Shown here in pieces: positions 17,279-26,353 of a stretch of 64,000 bases of DNA (position 1 is the first letter of the stretch; every line of letters begins with the position of its first letter). A program made the translations under genes and the position numbers. The stretch spans positions 1 through 64,000 of the forward strand of contig NZ_SLZU01000009.1 of NCBI RefSeq assembly GCF_004342065.1, in the 5' to 3' direction. Below the pieces are notes generated by a model, which made no database searches, was not told the DNA's origin, and saw nothing but the letters and a program-made list of their open reading frames with translations. Origin of the DNA: Primorskyibacter sedentarius (GTDB lineage: Bacteria > Pseudomonadota > Alphaproteobacteria > Rhodobacterales > Rhodobacteraceae).

Positions 17279-17589
17279 TCCTGACCACGACCAACTCTGT
17301 CGAAGGGCATTCCATTGCCGAATACAAAGGCATCGTCGTCGGCGAGGCGATCATGGGCGCGAATGTCGTGCGCGACGTTTTTGCCTCGATCACCGATATC
17401 GTCGGTGGCCGGTCGGGCGCTTATGAGAGCAAGTTGCAGGATGCCCGCGACACCGCCTTGCGGGAACTGGAAGAGCGCGCAGCGGCCCTTGGCGCCGATG
17501 CGGTTGTCGGCATCGACCTCGACTACGAGGTTGTGGGCCAGTCGATGCTGATGGTTTCGGCCAGCGGGACGGCGGTCAGGCTGGGCTGA
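17275..17589 (+). CDS. YbjQ/UPF0145 family protein
   Basis: This 104-residue protein opens [21 protein letters not shown] and has [42 protein letters not shown] and [17 protein letters not shown], matching the UPF0145 (YbjQ) family. Members form small beta-rich pentamers, and metal binding has been suggested. Its ATG overlaps the preceding short frame (ATGA), which supports membership in the suf operon. Confidence 0.9.
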   Translation: MILTTTNSVEGHSIAEYKGIVVGEAIMGANVVRDVFASITDIVGGRSGAYESKLQDARDTALRELEERAAALGADAVVGIDLDYEVVGQSMLMVSASGTAVRLG

Positions 17590-17592
17590 GCG

Positions 17593-18207
17593 ATGACGAA
17601 CACTGCCATCAGACAGGCGCCGCAGACGCGCCCGGAATTGACCATGCCAGAGCCGGAGGCCGCGCTCTTGCGTGCCGAATATGCGCAGGCTGGTGTCATT
17701 CTGGAATATGGCAGTGGCGGGTCTACGGTTCTTGCGGGCGAGATGCCGGGCAAAACCGTATTGTCGGTGGAAAGCGACAAGGACTGGGCGCTGATGATGC
17801 GCGCCTGGTTCCGGGACAACCCGCCGGCGGAAGGCGCGTCTGTGGATGTGATCTGGTCCGACGTGGGCGAGACGAAGGAGTGGGGCCGCCCGGTCAATGA
17901 CCGTGAATGGCGCCGCTATCCGCGCTACGCGCTGGAGGCTTGGGGCCTGCCGGAATTCCGCCACCCCGACGTGGTGCTGGTGGATGGACGGTTTCGCGAA
18001 GGATGCGCGTTGGCCGCGAGTTTCATGGCACAACGTCCGCTGGTGCTGCTGTTTGACGACTATGCGCAGCGCAAGAATTACCACGCGGTCGAGGAGTTCC
18101 TCGGCACGCCGGAAATGACCGGGCGGATGGCCCGGTTTGACGTAACACCGCAACCCGTGCCGCCGGCACAGCTTTTGCGGATCATGCAGTTGATGGTGCG
18201 CCCCTGA
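17593..18207 (+). CDS. methyltransferase-like Rossmann protein in the suf operon
   Basis: A 204-residue protein, 3 bp after the YbjQ-like gene. ILEYGSGGSTVLAGEMPGK resembles motif I of class I SAM-dependent methyltransferases, followed by VLSVESDKDW (acidic end of strand 2) and VVLVDGRFREGCALAASF, a later strand-loop region as in the FkbM/TylF-like fold. No catalytic motif assigns a substrate. Position between sufB and sufC links it to cluster assembly by expression only. Another possibility is a nucleotide-sugar or glycan methyltransferase carried in the operon. Confidence 0.6.
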   Translation: MTNTAIRQAPQTRPELTMPEPEAALLRAEYAQAGVILEYGSGGSTVLAGEMPGKTVLSVESDKDWALMMRAWFRDNPPAEGASVDVIWSDVGETKEWGRPVNDREWRRYPRYALEAWGLPEFRHPDVVLVDGRFREGCALAASFMAQRPLVLLFDDYAQRKNYHAVEEFLGTPEMTGRMARFDVTPQPVPPAQLLRIMQLMVRP

Positions 18208-18239
18208 GCGCGCTCAAAGAGACCACGGAAGGAAAAGAA

Positions 18240-18994
<755 letters not shown>

Positions 18995-18995
<1 letters not shown>

Positions 18996-20278
18996 TGGCA
19001 CTGCCGCAAGCAAAACTGGACGCGACCGATGCGCGGCTGGCCACGCTTAGCCTGCCCGCTGGCGGCTGGGCCGAGACCGCGCGGCAGGACGCCCTTTCGC
19101 GTGTGAAAGCGCAAGGTCTGCCGGGTCGCCGCGACGAGTATTGGAAATACACCCGTCCCGATGGCCTGACCGCGCCAGCGCCGACCAGCGCTGCGATCTT
19201 TGACGAAAGCGAGCCGCCGGTCTTTGACGAGGTCGACCGGTTGAAACTGGTCTTCGTCGATGGCGTTTTTGACGCCGCAGCCTCTGACGATCTGGCGCTG
19301 GAGCATGTCCGGCTGGAACGTCTGGCAGATACGAGCAGCGCCGATATCCACTGGGCGCGGGATTACTACGGCACGCTGGAAGCCAGCGGGCAGACGCCTG
19401 TTGCGCGGCCATTGGCGGCGCTCAACACGGCCTTTGCCACTGACGGTCTTCTGATCCATGTCACCGGCAAGGCGCCAAAGCCGATCAGCCTGATCTATCA
19501 TCATCAGGACCCGCAATCCGACGTCATGCTGCATCACGTGATCCGCATGGACGAAGGCGCGGAACTGACCCTGCTGGAAAACGGCCCGGCCGCCGCACGA
19601 TTCAACATGGTTCTGGAAGTCGAGGTCGCCGATGGCGCGGCCTTCAACCATGTCCGTGCACAGGGGCGTGACCATGAACGTCAGGCGGCCACGCATATCT
19701 TTGCGCGGTTGGGGCGGGAAAGCCGGTTCAAGTCTTTCACCATGACCGCCAATGGCGTCATGACGCGCAATGAATGCGTGATCGAGCTGACCGGCGACGA
19801 TGCCTCGGCGCATGTTGCTGGGGCCTGCATGGGCGACGGAGACTTCGTGCATGACGACACGGTTTTCATCACCCATGACGCGGTGAACTGCGAAAGCCGT
19901 CAGGTCTTCAAGAAGGTGCTGCGCAACGGTGCGACGGGCGTCTTCCAGGGCAAGATCCTTGTGAAAGCGGGCGCGCAGAAGACCGACGGCTACCAGATCA
20001 GCCAGTCGCTCCTGCTGGACGGCGACAGCCAGTTCCTCGCCAAGCCAGAGCTGGAAATCTACGCCGATGACGTGGCCTGTTCGCACGGCTCCACCTCGGG
20101 GGCGATCGATGAGGATGCGCTGTTCTATCTGCGCGCGCGCGGGGTGCCGCATGGTATCGCCACAGATCTGCTGACGCTGGCCTTCCTAGCCGAGGCGGTC
20201 GAGGAAATCGAAGACGCAGCGCTTGCCGAAGAGATCGTGACCCGTATGGAAGCGTGGCTCGCGCGGCGGCGCGGCTAA
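18995..20278 (+). CDS. sufD: Fe-S assembly protein SufD
   Basis: The 427-residue partner of SufB. The N-terminal helical domain includes GLPGRRDEYWKYTRPDGL, and the beta-helix core has HHVIRMDEGAELTLLENGP, RNECVIELTGDDASAHVAG, FQGKILVKAGAQKTDGYQISQSLLL-type sequence and VACSHGSTSGAIDEDALFYLRARG near the end, with the histidine and cysteine typical of SufD. It overlaps sufC by one base and is followed one base later by a YIP1-type gene. Confidence 0.96.
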
Positions 20279-20279
20279 G

Positions 20280-20783
20280 GTGGCGGTCACCCAGGACATC
20301 GTGGCGACCTATCGGGGGCCGGGGCGCGTCATGCGCCGGCTGTTGTCGATGGGGCAGCGCGAGGATCGAGCGCTCGCATTGGTGATGGCGGGCTGCGCCG
20401 TGATCTTCGTGGCGCAACTGCCCCGACTGGCACGCGAAGCGCATCTGACCGGACAGGAGCTGAACCCGCTTCTGGGCGGATCGTTGTTGGCTTGGGTCTT
20501 CATCGCGCCGCTCATGCTCTATGTGCTGGCCGCAGCCAGCCACCTTGTTGCGCGCCTTATCGGCGGGCGCGGGGACTGGTACGGCGCAAGGCTGGCCCTG
20601 TTCTGGGCGATCCTTGCCTCGTCACCGCTGATGCTGCTCAATGGGTTGGTTGCAGGGTTCCTGGGAACGGGCCCGGCGCTCAGCTTCGTGGGCCTGCTTT
20701 GGCTTGGGGTATTTTGCTGGTTCTGGGCAAGATCGCTTTGGGTGGCAGAGCGGCCCGAAGCTGCCGAAGGCGATGTCGCATGA
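20280..20783 (+). CDS. YIP1-family membrane protein
   Basis: A 167-residue integral membrane protein with a GTG start at 20280, one base after the sufD stop. About four hydrophobic helices are visible (LALVMAGCAVIFVAQL, LAWVFIAPLMLYVLAAASHLVAR, ARLALFWAILASSPLMLL, FVGLLWLGVFCWFWARSLWV). The arrangement resembles YIP1 domains. It overlaps the next gene by ATGA and so belongs to the operon. No function is known in bacteria. Confidence 0.75.
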   Translation: MAVTQDIVATYRGPGRVMRRLLSMGQREDRALALVMAGCAVIFVAQLPRLAREAHLTGQELNPLLGGSLLAWVFIAPLMLYVLAAASHLVARLIGGRGDWYGARLALFWAILASSPLMLLNGLVAGFLGTGPALSFVGLLWLGVFCWFWARSLWVAERPEAAEGDVA

Positions 20784-21370
20784 ACCTGCAATCGCTTCTT
20801 CAACTGGGCGTCCAGACTGTGCTCGACCCGCGCGGCGTTGCGCGCTTTCTGATCGGGCAGCGACTGACGCGCGAAGCATTGCTGATCGCCTTCGCGCTCG
20901 TAGTGGCGATGAATACGCTGCTTTACGCGGGTATGGTCGCTTTCGTGCCGCAGCAGGCGGGCGACGGTGTCATCGTTCTGACCCCGATGGTCTTCATGCT
21001 GATGCTGGGCGCTTCGGTGGCATTTGCCATTCTGGCCACTACATGGATCGGCCGGATGATGGGCGGGGCGGCCACGCTCGAGCAGGTGGCCATATTGATC
21101 ATCTGGCTTCAGGGGCTGCGTTTCGTTGCACAGCTTGCCTTGATCGGGCTGGGGCTGATCCTGCCGGGGGCGGGCGTGTTGCTGGTTGTCGCGGTGGCGC
21201 TTGTCGGGCTCTGGATCCTGATCAACTTTCTTGACGAGGTGGAAGGGTTTGCCAGTCTTGGCAAGTCTGCCCTGCTGCTGTTTCTTTCGGCGCTGGCCGC
21301 AGTTGTGGTCCTTTCGCTACTGATGTCCATCTTCGGGGCATCCACATTGGGATTGACTGACTATGTATGA
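20780..21370 (+). CDS. second YIP1-family membrane protein
   Basis: 196 residues from ATG 20780, which overlaps the stop of the previous gene. Amphipathic start (MNLQSLLQLGVQTVLDPRGVARFL), then about five membrane helices and the WIGRMMGGAATLEQVAILIIW segment common to YIP1 proteins. Paired YIP1 genes between sufD and sufS are also seen in other Rhodobacteraceae (recollection). Its end overlaps the sufS start by 8 bp. It could help anchor or scaffold; that is a guess. Confidence 0.8.
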   Translation: MNLQSLLQLGVQTVLDPRGVARFLIGQRLTREALLIAFALVVAMNTLLYAGMVAFVPQQAGDGVIVLTPMVFMLMLGASVAFAILATTWIGRMMGGAATLEQVAILIIWLQGLRFVAQLALIGLGLILPGAGVLLVVAVALVGLWILINFLDEVEGFASLGKSALLLFLSALAAVVVLSLLMSIFGASTLGLTDYV

Positions 21371-22583
21371 CGTGACGCAGATCCGAGCCGATTTCCCGAT
21401 CCTGTCGCGGCAGGTCAATAACAAGCCGCTGGTCTATCTCGACAACGGTGCGTCGGCGCAAAAGCCGCAGGTGGTGATTGATGCCATCACGCGGGCCTAT
21501 GCCGATGAATATGCCAATGTGCATCGCGGGCTGCATTACCTTTCCAATCTGGCGACCGAAAAATACGAGGCCACGCGCGGCACGATTGCGCGCTTTCTTG
21601 GTGTGGCCGAAGAGAACGAGATCATCATGAATTCCGGCACCACCGAGGGCATCAATACGGTTGCCTACGGCTGGGCCATGCCGCGACTGGAAGCGGGCGA
21701 CGAGATCATCCTGTCGGTGATGGAGCATCACGCAAATATCGTTCCCTGGCATTTCCTGCGCGAGCGGCAGGGCGTGGTGCTGAAATGGGTTGATGTCGAC
21801 GAGACCGGCGCGCTTGATCCGCAAAAGGTGCTGGACGCGATTGGCCCCAAAACCAAACTGATCGCTGTCACCCATATGTCCAACGTTCTGGGGACGGTCG
21901 TGGATGTCAAAACGATCTGCGATGGTGCGCGTGAAAAGGGCGTGCCGGTGCTGGTTGATGGCAGTCAGGCCGCCGTGCATATGCCAGTAAACGTGGCCGA
22001 AATCGGCTGCGATTTTTATGCCATCACCGGGCATAAACTCTACGGTCCGTCCTCCTCTGGCGCGATCTACATCCGCGCCGATCGGCAGGCCGAGATGCGC
22101 CCTTTCATGGGGGGCGGAGACATGATCCGCGAGGTTCACAAGGACGAGATCACCTATAACGATCCGCCGATGAAATTCGAGGCAGGCACGCCGGGCATCG
22201 TGCAGATGATCGGGCTGGGCGCAGCGCTGGACTATATGACCTCTGTCGGCATGGACAATATCGCCGCCCACGAGGCCGGTCTGCGCGATTACGCGCAGTC
22301 GCGTCTGGACGGGCTGAACTGGCTTCAGGTGCAGGGCCACGCCAAGGGCAAGGGTGCCATCTTTTCCTTCACGCTGGACGGGGCCGCCCACGCGCATGAC
22401 ATCTCGACCATCCTTGACAAGAAGGGTGTCGCCGTGCGCGCAGGCCATCACTGCGCTGGCCCGCTGATGGACCATCTGGGCGTGACGGCGACCTGCCGCG
22501 CCTCATTTGGCATGTATAACACGACTCAGGAAGTGGACGCGCTGATCGACGCGCTGGAACTGGCGCATGACCTCTTCGGCTAG
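21363..22583 (+). CDS. sufS: SufS-type cysteine desulfurase
   Basis: A 406-residue group II desulfurase. Features: FPILSRQVNNKPLVYLDNGA at the start, HRGLHYLSNLATE, HHANIVPWH (PLP stacking His), VDGSQAAVHMPV, PLP lysine K225 in ITGHKLYGPSSSG, and the persulfide cysteine in VRAGHHCAGPLM. It normally works with a sulfur acceptor such as SufE or SufU, but none is encoded here. It ends the operon; the tRNA-Arg follows 87 bp later. With the IscS-like enzyme upstream, this operon carries two desulfurases. Confidence 0.97.
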   Translation: MYDVTQIRADFPILSRQVNNKPLVYLDNGASAQKPQVVIDAITRAYADEYANVHRGLHYLSNLATEKYEATRGTIARFLGVAEENEIIMNSGTTEGINTVAYGWAMPRLEAGDEIILSVMEHHANIVPWHFLRERQGVVLKWVDVDETGALDPQKVLDAIGPKTKLIAVTHMSNVLGTVVDVKTICDGAREKGVPVLVDGSQAAVHMPVNVAEIGCDFYAITGHKLYGPSSSGAIYIRADRQAEMRPFMGGGDMIREVHKDEITYNDPPMKFEAGTPGIVQMIGLGAALDYMTSVGMDNIAAHEAGLRDYAQSRLDGLNWLQVQGHAKGKGAIFSFTLDGAAHAHDISTILDKKGVAVRAGHHCAGPLMDHLGVTATCRASFGMYNTTQEVDALIDALELAHDLFG

Positions 22584-22670
22584 GCCAGAAGGCCTTGCCA
22601 GTTTCGTGCGGGCCCAGCCCCGAATTTGCCATTGCAGCCCTAGTTAGGTGTCGTTATATGCGTGCCTCAG

Positions 22671-22747
<77 letters not shown>

Positions 22748-22852
22748 TTTCTTCGATTTCTGACAAAGACGTGCCTCGGCCATGCGGGGCTTGTCATGCT
22801 CTGGCGGCACTGGCAGAGCTTACGGGCATGTCTTGTCGGCAAGAGGAACGTG

Positions 22853-24064
22853 ATGTCAGTTGCCATAACGAACAAATGGGTGGCCCTCGCACTGACCGGG
22901 CTGGCGGTGATCCTGTCGCTGACGACGTGGTTTTCCGCGACCGCGATCCTGCCGGAATTGCGCGCGGCCCTTGGCCTTGATGCCTCTGGTGCGGCGTGGC
23001 TGACGAATGCGGTGCAGGCCGGGTTCGTTCTGGGCGCGCTTGTCTCCAGCGTGCTGGCCTTGTCCGACGTCCTGCCGTTGACCCGGCTGATGGCGGGAGC
23101 CAGCCTTGCGGCTGCGGCTTTCAACGCGGTGGCGTTGCTTGATCCCGGCGCGGGTTGGGTGATTGCAGCCCGTTTTGCGACCGGGGCTGCGCTGGCGCTG
23201 GTCTATCCGCCCTCGCTGAAATTCATCGCGACATGGTTCCGCAAGGGGCGGGGGCTGGCGATGGGCGCGATGGTGGGGGCGCTGACGCTTGGGTCTGCTC
23301 TGCCGCATCTGGTGCGCGGGCTGGGCGCAGGCATCGACTGGCAATCTGTCCTTGTCGCAAGCTCCCTTGCCAGCGTCGCCGCTGCGGCCATCTTTGGTCT
23401 GGTCCTGCGCGAAGGGCCGGACCCGTTTGGCCGTGCCACGGTTGATCTGCGCCAGATCGGCCGGGTGATCCGCGACCGTCCTGTGATGCTCGCCAATGCG
23501 GGCTATTTCGGCCATATGTGGGAGCTTTACGCGATGTGGGCGTGGATCCTGGTCTATGTCGGTGCCGCGCAGGCGGACGGGCTTGCGATCACCAATGCCT
23601 CGATCCTTGCCTTCGCGGTCATCGCCTTTGGCGCGCCGGGAAGCGTGCTTGCGGGGTGGTTTGCCGACCGGATCGGACGGTGCAAGACGACGGCAATCGC
23701 TATGACGATCTCGGGCACGGCGGCGCTGCTGATCGGGGTCAGCTTTGATGGCCCGCTTTGGATTTTCACGCTGGTGGCACTGGTATGGGGCATGGCGGTG
23801 GTGGCGGATTCAGCGCAGTTTTCTGCCGCCGTGACAGAGCTGGCAGATCAAAGCCATGTTGGCGCGGCTCTGGCCTTTCAGATGGGGGTGGGCTTTGCCA
23901 TCACGATCCTGACGATCTGGCTGATGCCCCTGATTGCCGAGGCGCTTGGATCCTGGCGCTGGACCTTCCTTGTACTGGTGCCGGGGCCGGTGCTGGGCAC
24001 TTGGGCGATGCTGACACTTCGGCGCCTTCCCGAGGCGGCCAAGATCGCAGGCGGGCGGCGGTAG
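22853..24064 (+). CDS. MFS transporter
   Basis: A 403-residue major facilitator protein with about 12 membrane helices: TGLAVILSLTTWFSATAIL near the start, then GAAWLTNAVQAGFVLGALVS, PSLKFIATWFRKGRGLAMG (the loop typical of CynX/nitrate-type MFS proteins), and GSVLAGWFADRIGRCKT as the second-half motif A. The start at ATG 22853 follows aagaggaacgtg; an upstream in-frame ATG at 22796 has no ribosome binding site. The substrate is unknown. It lies alone between the tRNA and the convergent rpiR-like gene. Confidence 0.88.
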   Translation: MSVAITNKWVALALTGLAVILSLTTWFSATAILPELRAALGLDASGAAWLTNAVQAGFVLGALVSSVLALSDVLPLTRLMAGASLAAAAFNAVALLDPGAGWVIAARFATGAALALVYPPSLKFIATWFRKGRGLAMGAMVGALTLGSALPHLVRGLGAGIDWQSVLVASSLASVAAAAIFGLVLREGPDPFGRATVDLRQIGRVIRDRPVMLANAGYFGHMWELYAMWAWILVYVGAAQADGLAITNASILAFAVIAFGAPGSVLAGWFADRIGRCKTTAIAMTISGTAALLIGVSFDGPLWIFTLVALVWGMAVVADSAQFSAAVTELADQSHVGAALAFQMGVGFAITILTIWLMPLIAEALGSWRWTFLVLVPGPVLGTWAMLTLRRLPEAAKIAGGRR

Positions 24065-24092
24065 GGTATTCGCTGGCGGGGTCGACCCGAAC

Positions 24093-24974
24093 TCAGGTGC
24101 CGCGAAAAATCTGCGCGGCACCGATCATCTTTTCCAGCGCGGCAATCCGGTCAGTGCTGGGGGATCGCGCCTGGATGCCTGCCACCAGCGCCTCGATCAG
24201 AAAGTTGATCGCAAGGGTCGAATCCCAGCTTGAGGGCGCCTCGACCATGGCACGGAAACAGTGGCTCGCATGGGATTCGATGGGCGACCCCCATTGATCG
24301 GTGAACAGAACGATATTGCCGCCTTGCTCCACCACCAGTTTTGCCAATCGCTCCAGCTGCTTTTCATAGCGGCGGATGTCGAACACCACGACGGTGGCGG
24401 AGGCATCGATATCCAGCAGGGATTGCGGCCAGACACTGGGCGAGGCGTCAAGCATCGAAACGCCCGGCCGGATGATCTGCAGGTGGTTGTAGAAATAGAC
24501 CGCGTTTGACCGCGTGATCCGACCGCCCATCAGGGAGATGTGGCGTTTGTGGTCCGACAGCAACCCGGTGACTTCGTCGAATTCCTGAACATCCAGCCGG
24601 TCGATCGTGGCGTTGATGTTGCGGGAAGCAGCCACGGCAAAGCGGCTGATGATGTGATCGCTTTGGCCCGTCCCCTCTGACGTTTCCAGCTTGGCGAGGG
24701 GTTGTTTCACACGGGCGGCGACCTCCTCGCGGATGGTGTTCTGAAAGTCGGAAAACCCGTCGAATCCCAGCTTGCGGGCCAGCCGCACCACCGTCGCTGT
24801 CGATACCTGCGCAAGCTCTGCCAGCCGTGTGATCGATTGCAATCCGGTGACGAGCGAGTCGTCCAGAAGCGTGGCTGCCAGCCTGCGTTCGGCGGCCGTC
24901 AGGTTGGGCTGTTGCGTCTTCAACATGTCCCAGATCAGGGCCTTGCCTTCAGACGATGCTGTCGGTTTGGTCAT
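24093..24974 (-). CDS. MurR/RpiR-family transcriptional regulator
   Basis: A 293-residue regulator. The N-terminal HTH_6 domain (about residues 15-80) has LTAAERRLAATLLDD and VSTATVVRLARKLGFDGFSDFQ, and the C-terminal SIS domain (about residues 125-260) starts with ISLMGGRITRSNAVYFYNHL. Most RpiR SIS domains bind phosphosugars; this variant has no clear sugar-phosphate motif, so the effector may differ. The start at 24974 has aggaggggg ahead of it. It is divergent from the amine-type catabolic operon and is the likely local regulator. Confidence 0.9.
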   Translation of the reverse strand: MTKPTASSEGKALIWDMLKTQQPNLTAAERRLAATLLDDSLVTGLQSITRLAELAQVSTATVVRLARKLGFDGFSDFQNTIREEVAARVKQPLAKLETSEGTGQSDHIISRFAVAASRNINATIDRLDVQEFDEVTGLLSDHKRHISLMGGRITRSNAVYFYNHLQIIRPGVSMLDASPSVWPQSLLDIDASATVVVFDIRRYEKQLERLAKLVVEQGGNIVLFTDQWGSPIESHASHCFRAMVEAPSSWDSTLAINFLIEALVAGIQARSPSTDRIAALEKMIGAAQIFRGT

Positions 24975-25003
24975 TGCCCCCTCCTGTCCGCAGAAAAAAA
25001 GAA

Positions 25004-25019
25004 ACGATATTGACATCGT
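25004..25019. promoter_or_regulatory. candidate operator and -35 region between rpiR-like gene and the catabolic operon
   Basis: ACGAT-ATTGAC-ATCGT is a 5-bp inverted repeat at 25004-25019. It overlaps a consensus TTGACA (25010-25015) pointing to the operon on the plus strand; a clear -10 is not obvious. It sits in the 93-bp divergent gap, where a local regulator would bind. Confidence 0.4.
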
Positions 25020-25067
25020 GCGCGACTCTGTAGTGATCTTTACACAACGATTTCAGGGGGACAAGAA

Positions 25068-25838
25068 ATGGATGCGCTGGCCTGGCCTCCGTTTGCAGTA
25101 CTGGGCGAGGGCGGGACTGCGCCTGTCGTCCTGATCTGCGAACATGCCTCGGCATTCATTCCGCCCGCATTGGATGGCTTGGGGCTCAGCGATGAGGCGC
25201 GCCAATCGCATATCGCCTGGGACATCGGCGCGCTGGACATGTCCAAGCGTCTGAGCGCGCGGATAGGCGCGCCGCTGATCGCCGGGCAAATCTCGCGGCT
25301 GGTCTATGATTGCAACCGCCCCCTTGAAGCCCCGGACTGCATCCCTGAGCAGAGCGAAATCTACCCGGTTCCGGGCAATCAGGGGCTGGGACGCGACGAC
25401 AGACAAGCGCGCTTTGATCACATCCATACGCCATTTCACGACGCGGTTGCCGCTGTGATCGACAGGCAGTGCGCCAGGTCCGAAGGGCCGGTGGTGGTGA
25501 TCACCCTGCACAGCTTTACCCCGATCTATCACGGCAAGACGCGTGAGCTTGACCTCGGGTTTCTTTATCACAGCCGTGGGGAAATTGCGGAGGCCGCCAC
25601 ATCCGTAGAGGCAGAGCGCGGCCTGATGACGGCTGCCGTGAACGAACCCTATTCGGCGAGTGACGGCGTGACCTACAGTCTGCAAAAGCATGGGGATGCG
25701 CGCGGGTTGGGCTCGGTCATGGTCGAGGTGCGCAATGATCTGATCGACACTGCAGCCAAGGCAGAGCGCGTCGCCGACCATCTTGCGCAGACCCTCACCG
25801 CGGCAATGGCGCGTGCCGGACAGGGGGCCGCTGCATGA
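25068..25838 (+). CDS. N-formylglutamate amidohydrolase family protein (HutG-like)
   Basis: A 256-residue member of the FGase family. VLICEHASAFIPPALDGLGL, HIAWDIGALDMSKRLSARIG, RLVYDCNRPLEAPDCIPE and the catalytic-region VITLHSFTPIY show the fold and metal-binding histidines and acids. True HutG cleaves N-formyl-glutamate in histidine breakdown, but no hut gene is nearby. Given the gamma-glutamyl ligase in the same operon, hydrolysis of an N- or gamma-glutamyl amide is an alternative (inference). It starts the operon and overlaps the dctQ start by ATGA. Confidence 0.85.
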   Translation: MDALAWPPFAVLGEGGTAPVVLICEHASAFIPPALDGLGLSDEARQSHIAWDIGALDMSKRLSARIGAPLIAGQISRLVYDCNRPLEAPDCIPEQSEIYPVPGNQGLGRDDRQARFDHIHTPFHDAVAAVIDRQCARSEGPVVVITLHSFTPIYHGKTRELDLGFLYHSRGEIAEAATSVEAERGLMTAAVNEPYSASDGVTYSLQKHGDARGLGSVMVEVRNDLIDTAAKAERVADHLAQTLTAAMARAGQGAAA

Positions 25839-26353
25839 CGTGGTTCAGGCGGTACATTACGCTGGTTGATGGCATGAACCGTGCTATCGGGCGGGTCATC
25901 ATGTATGGCATTTTCGTGCTGATGGGCGTGCTGCTCTGGTCGTCCGTCTCCAAGACCTTTTTCAGCCCGTCGCTTTGGACGCTGGAAATGGCGCAATTCA
26001 TGATGGTGGGATATTACATGCTGGGCGGGCCGTATTCGATCCAGATGGGATCAAACGTTCGGATGGACCTGCTGTATGGCGAATGGTCGACGCGCCGCAA
26101 GGCCGCAGTGGATTCCATCACCGTCTGCTTTCTGATCTTCTATCTGGTGATCCTGCTTTGGGGAGGGATCGACAGCACGGCCTATAGCTTCAAATACGGC
26201 GGCGAGCGCAGCCCGACGGCGTGGCGGCCTTATCTCTGGCCGATCAAGATCGTCATGTGCGTGGGCATCGTGCTGATGCTGCTGCAAGCGCTGTCCGAGC
26301 TGTGCAAGGACATCCTGCGCCTGCGCGGAGAGGAGGTCGCCGATGTCGTATGA
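25835..26353 (+). CDS. dctQ: TRAP transporter small permease (DctQ)
   Basis: 172 residues with four membrane helices: GRVIMYGIFVLMGVLLWSS, WTLEMAQFMMVGYYMLGGPY (with the W-x-x-E typical of DctQ), VCFLIFYLVILLWGG and IVMCVGIVLMLLQALSELC. It is the small membrane subunit of a sodium-driven tripartite importer. The start overlaps the amidohydrolase stop, and the end overlaps dctM by 11 bp. Confidence 0.93.
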   Translation: MTWFRRYITLVDGMNRAIGRVIMYGIFVLMGVLLWSSVSKTFFSPSLWTLEMAQFMMVGYYMLGGPYSIQMGSNVRMDLLYGEWSTRRKAAVDSITVCFLIFYLVILLWGGIDSTAYSFKYGGERSPTAWRPYLWPIKIVMCVGIVLMLLQALSELCKDILRLRGEEVADVV

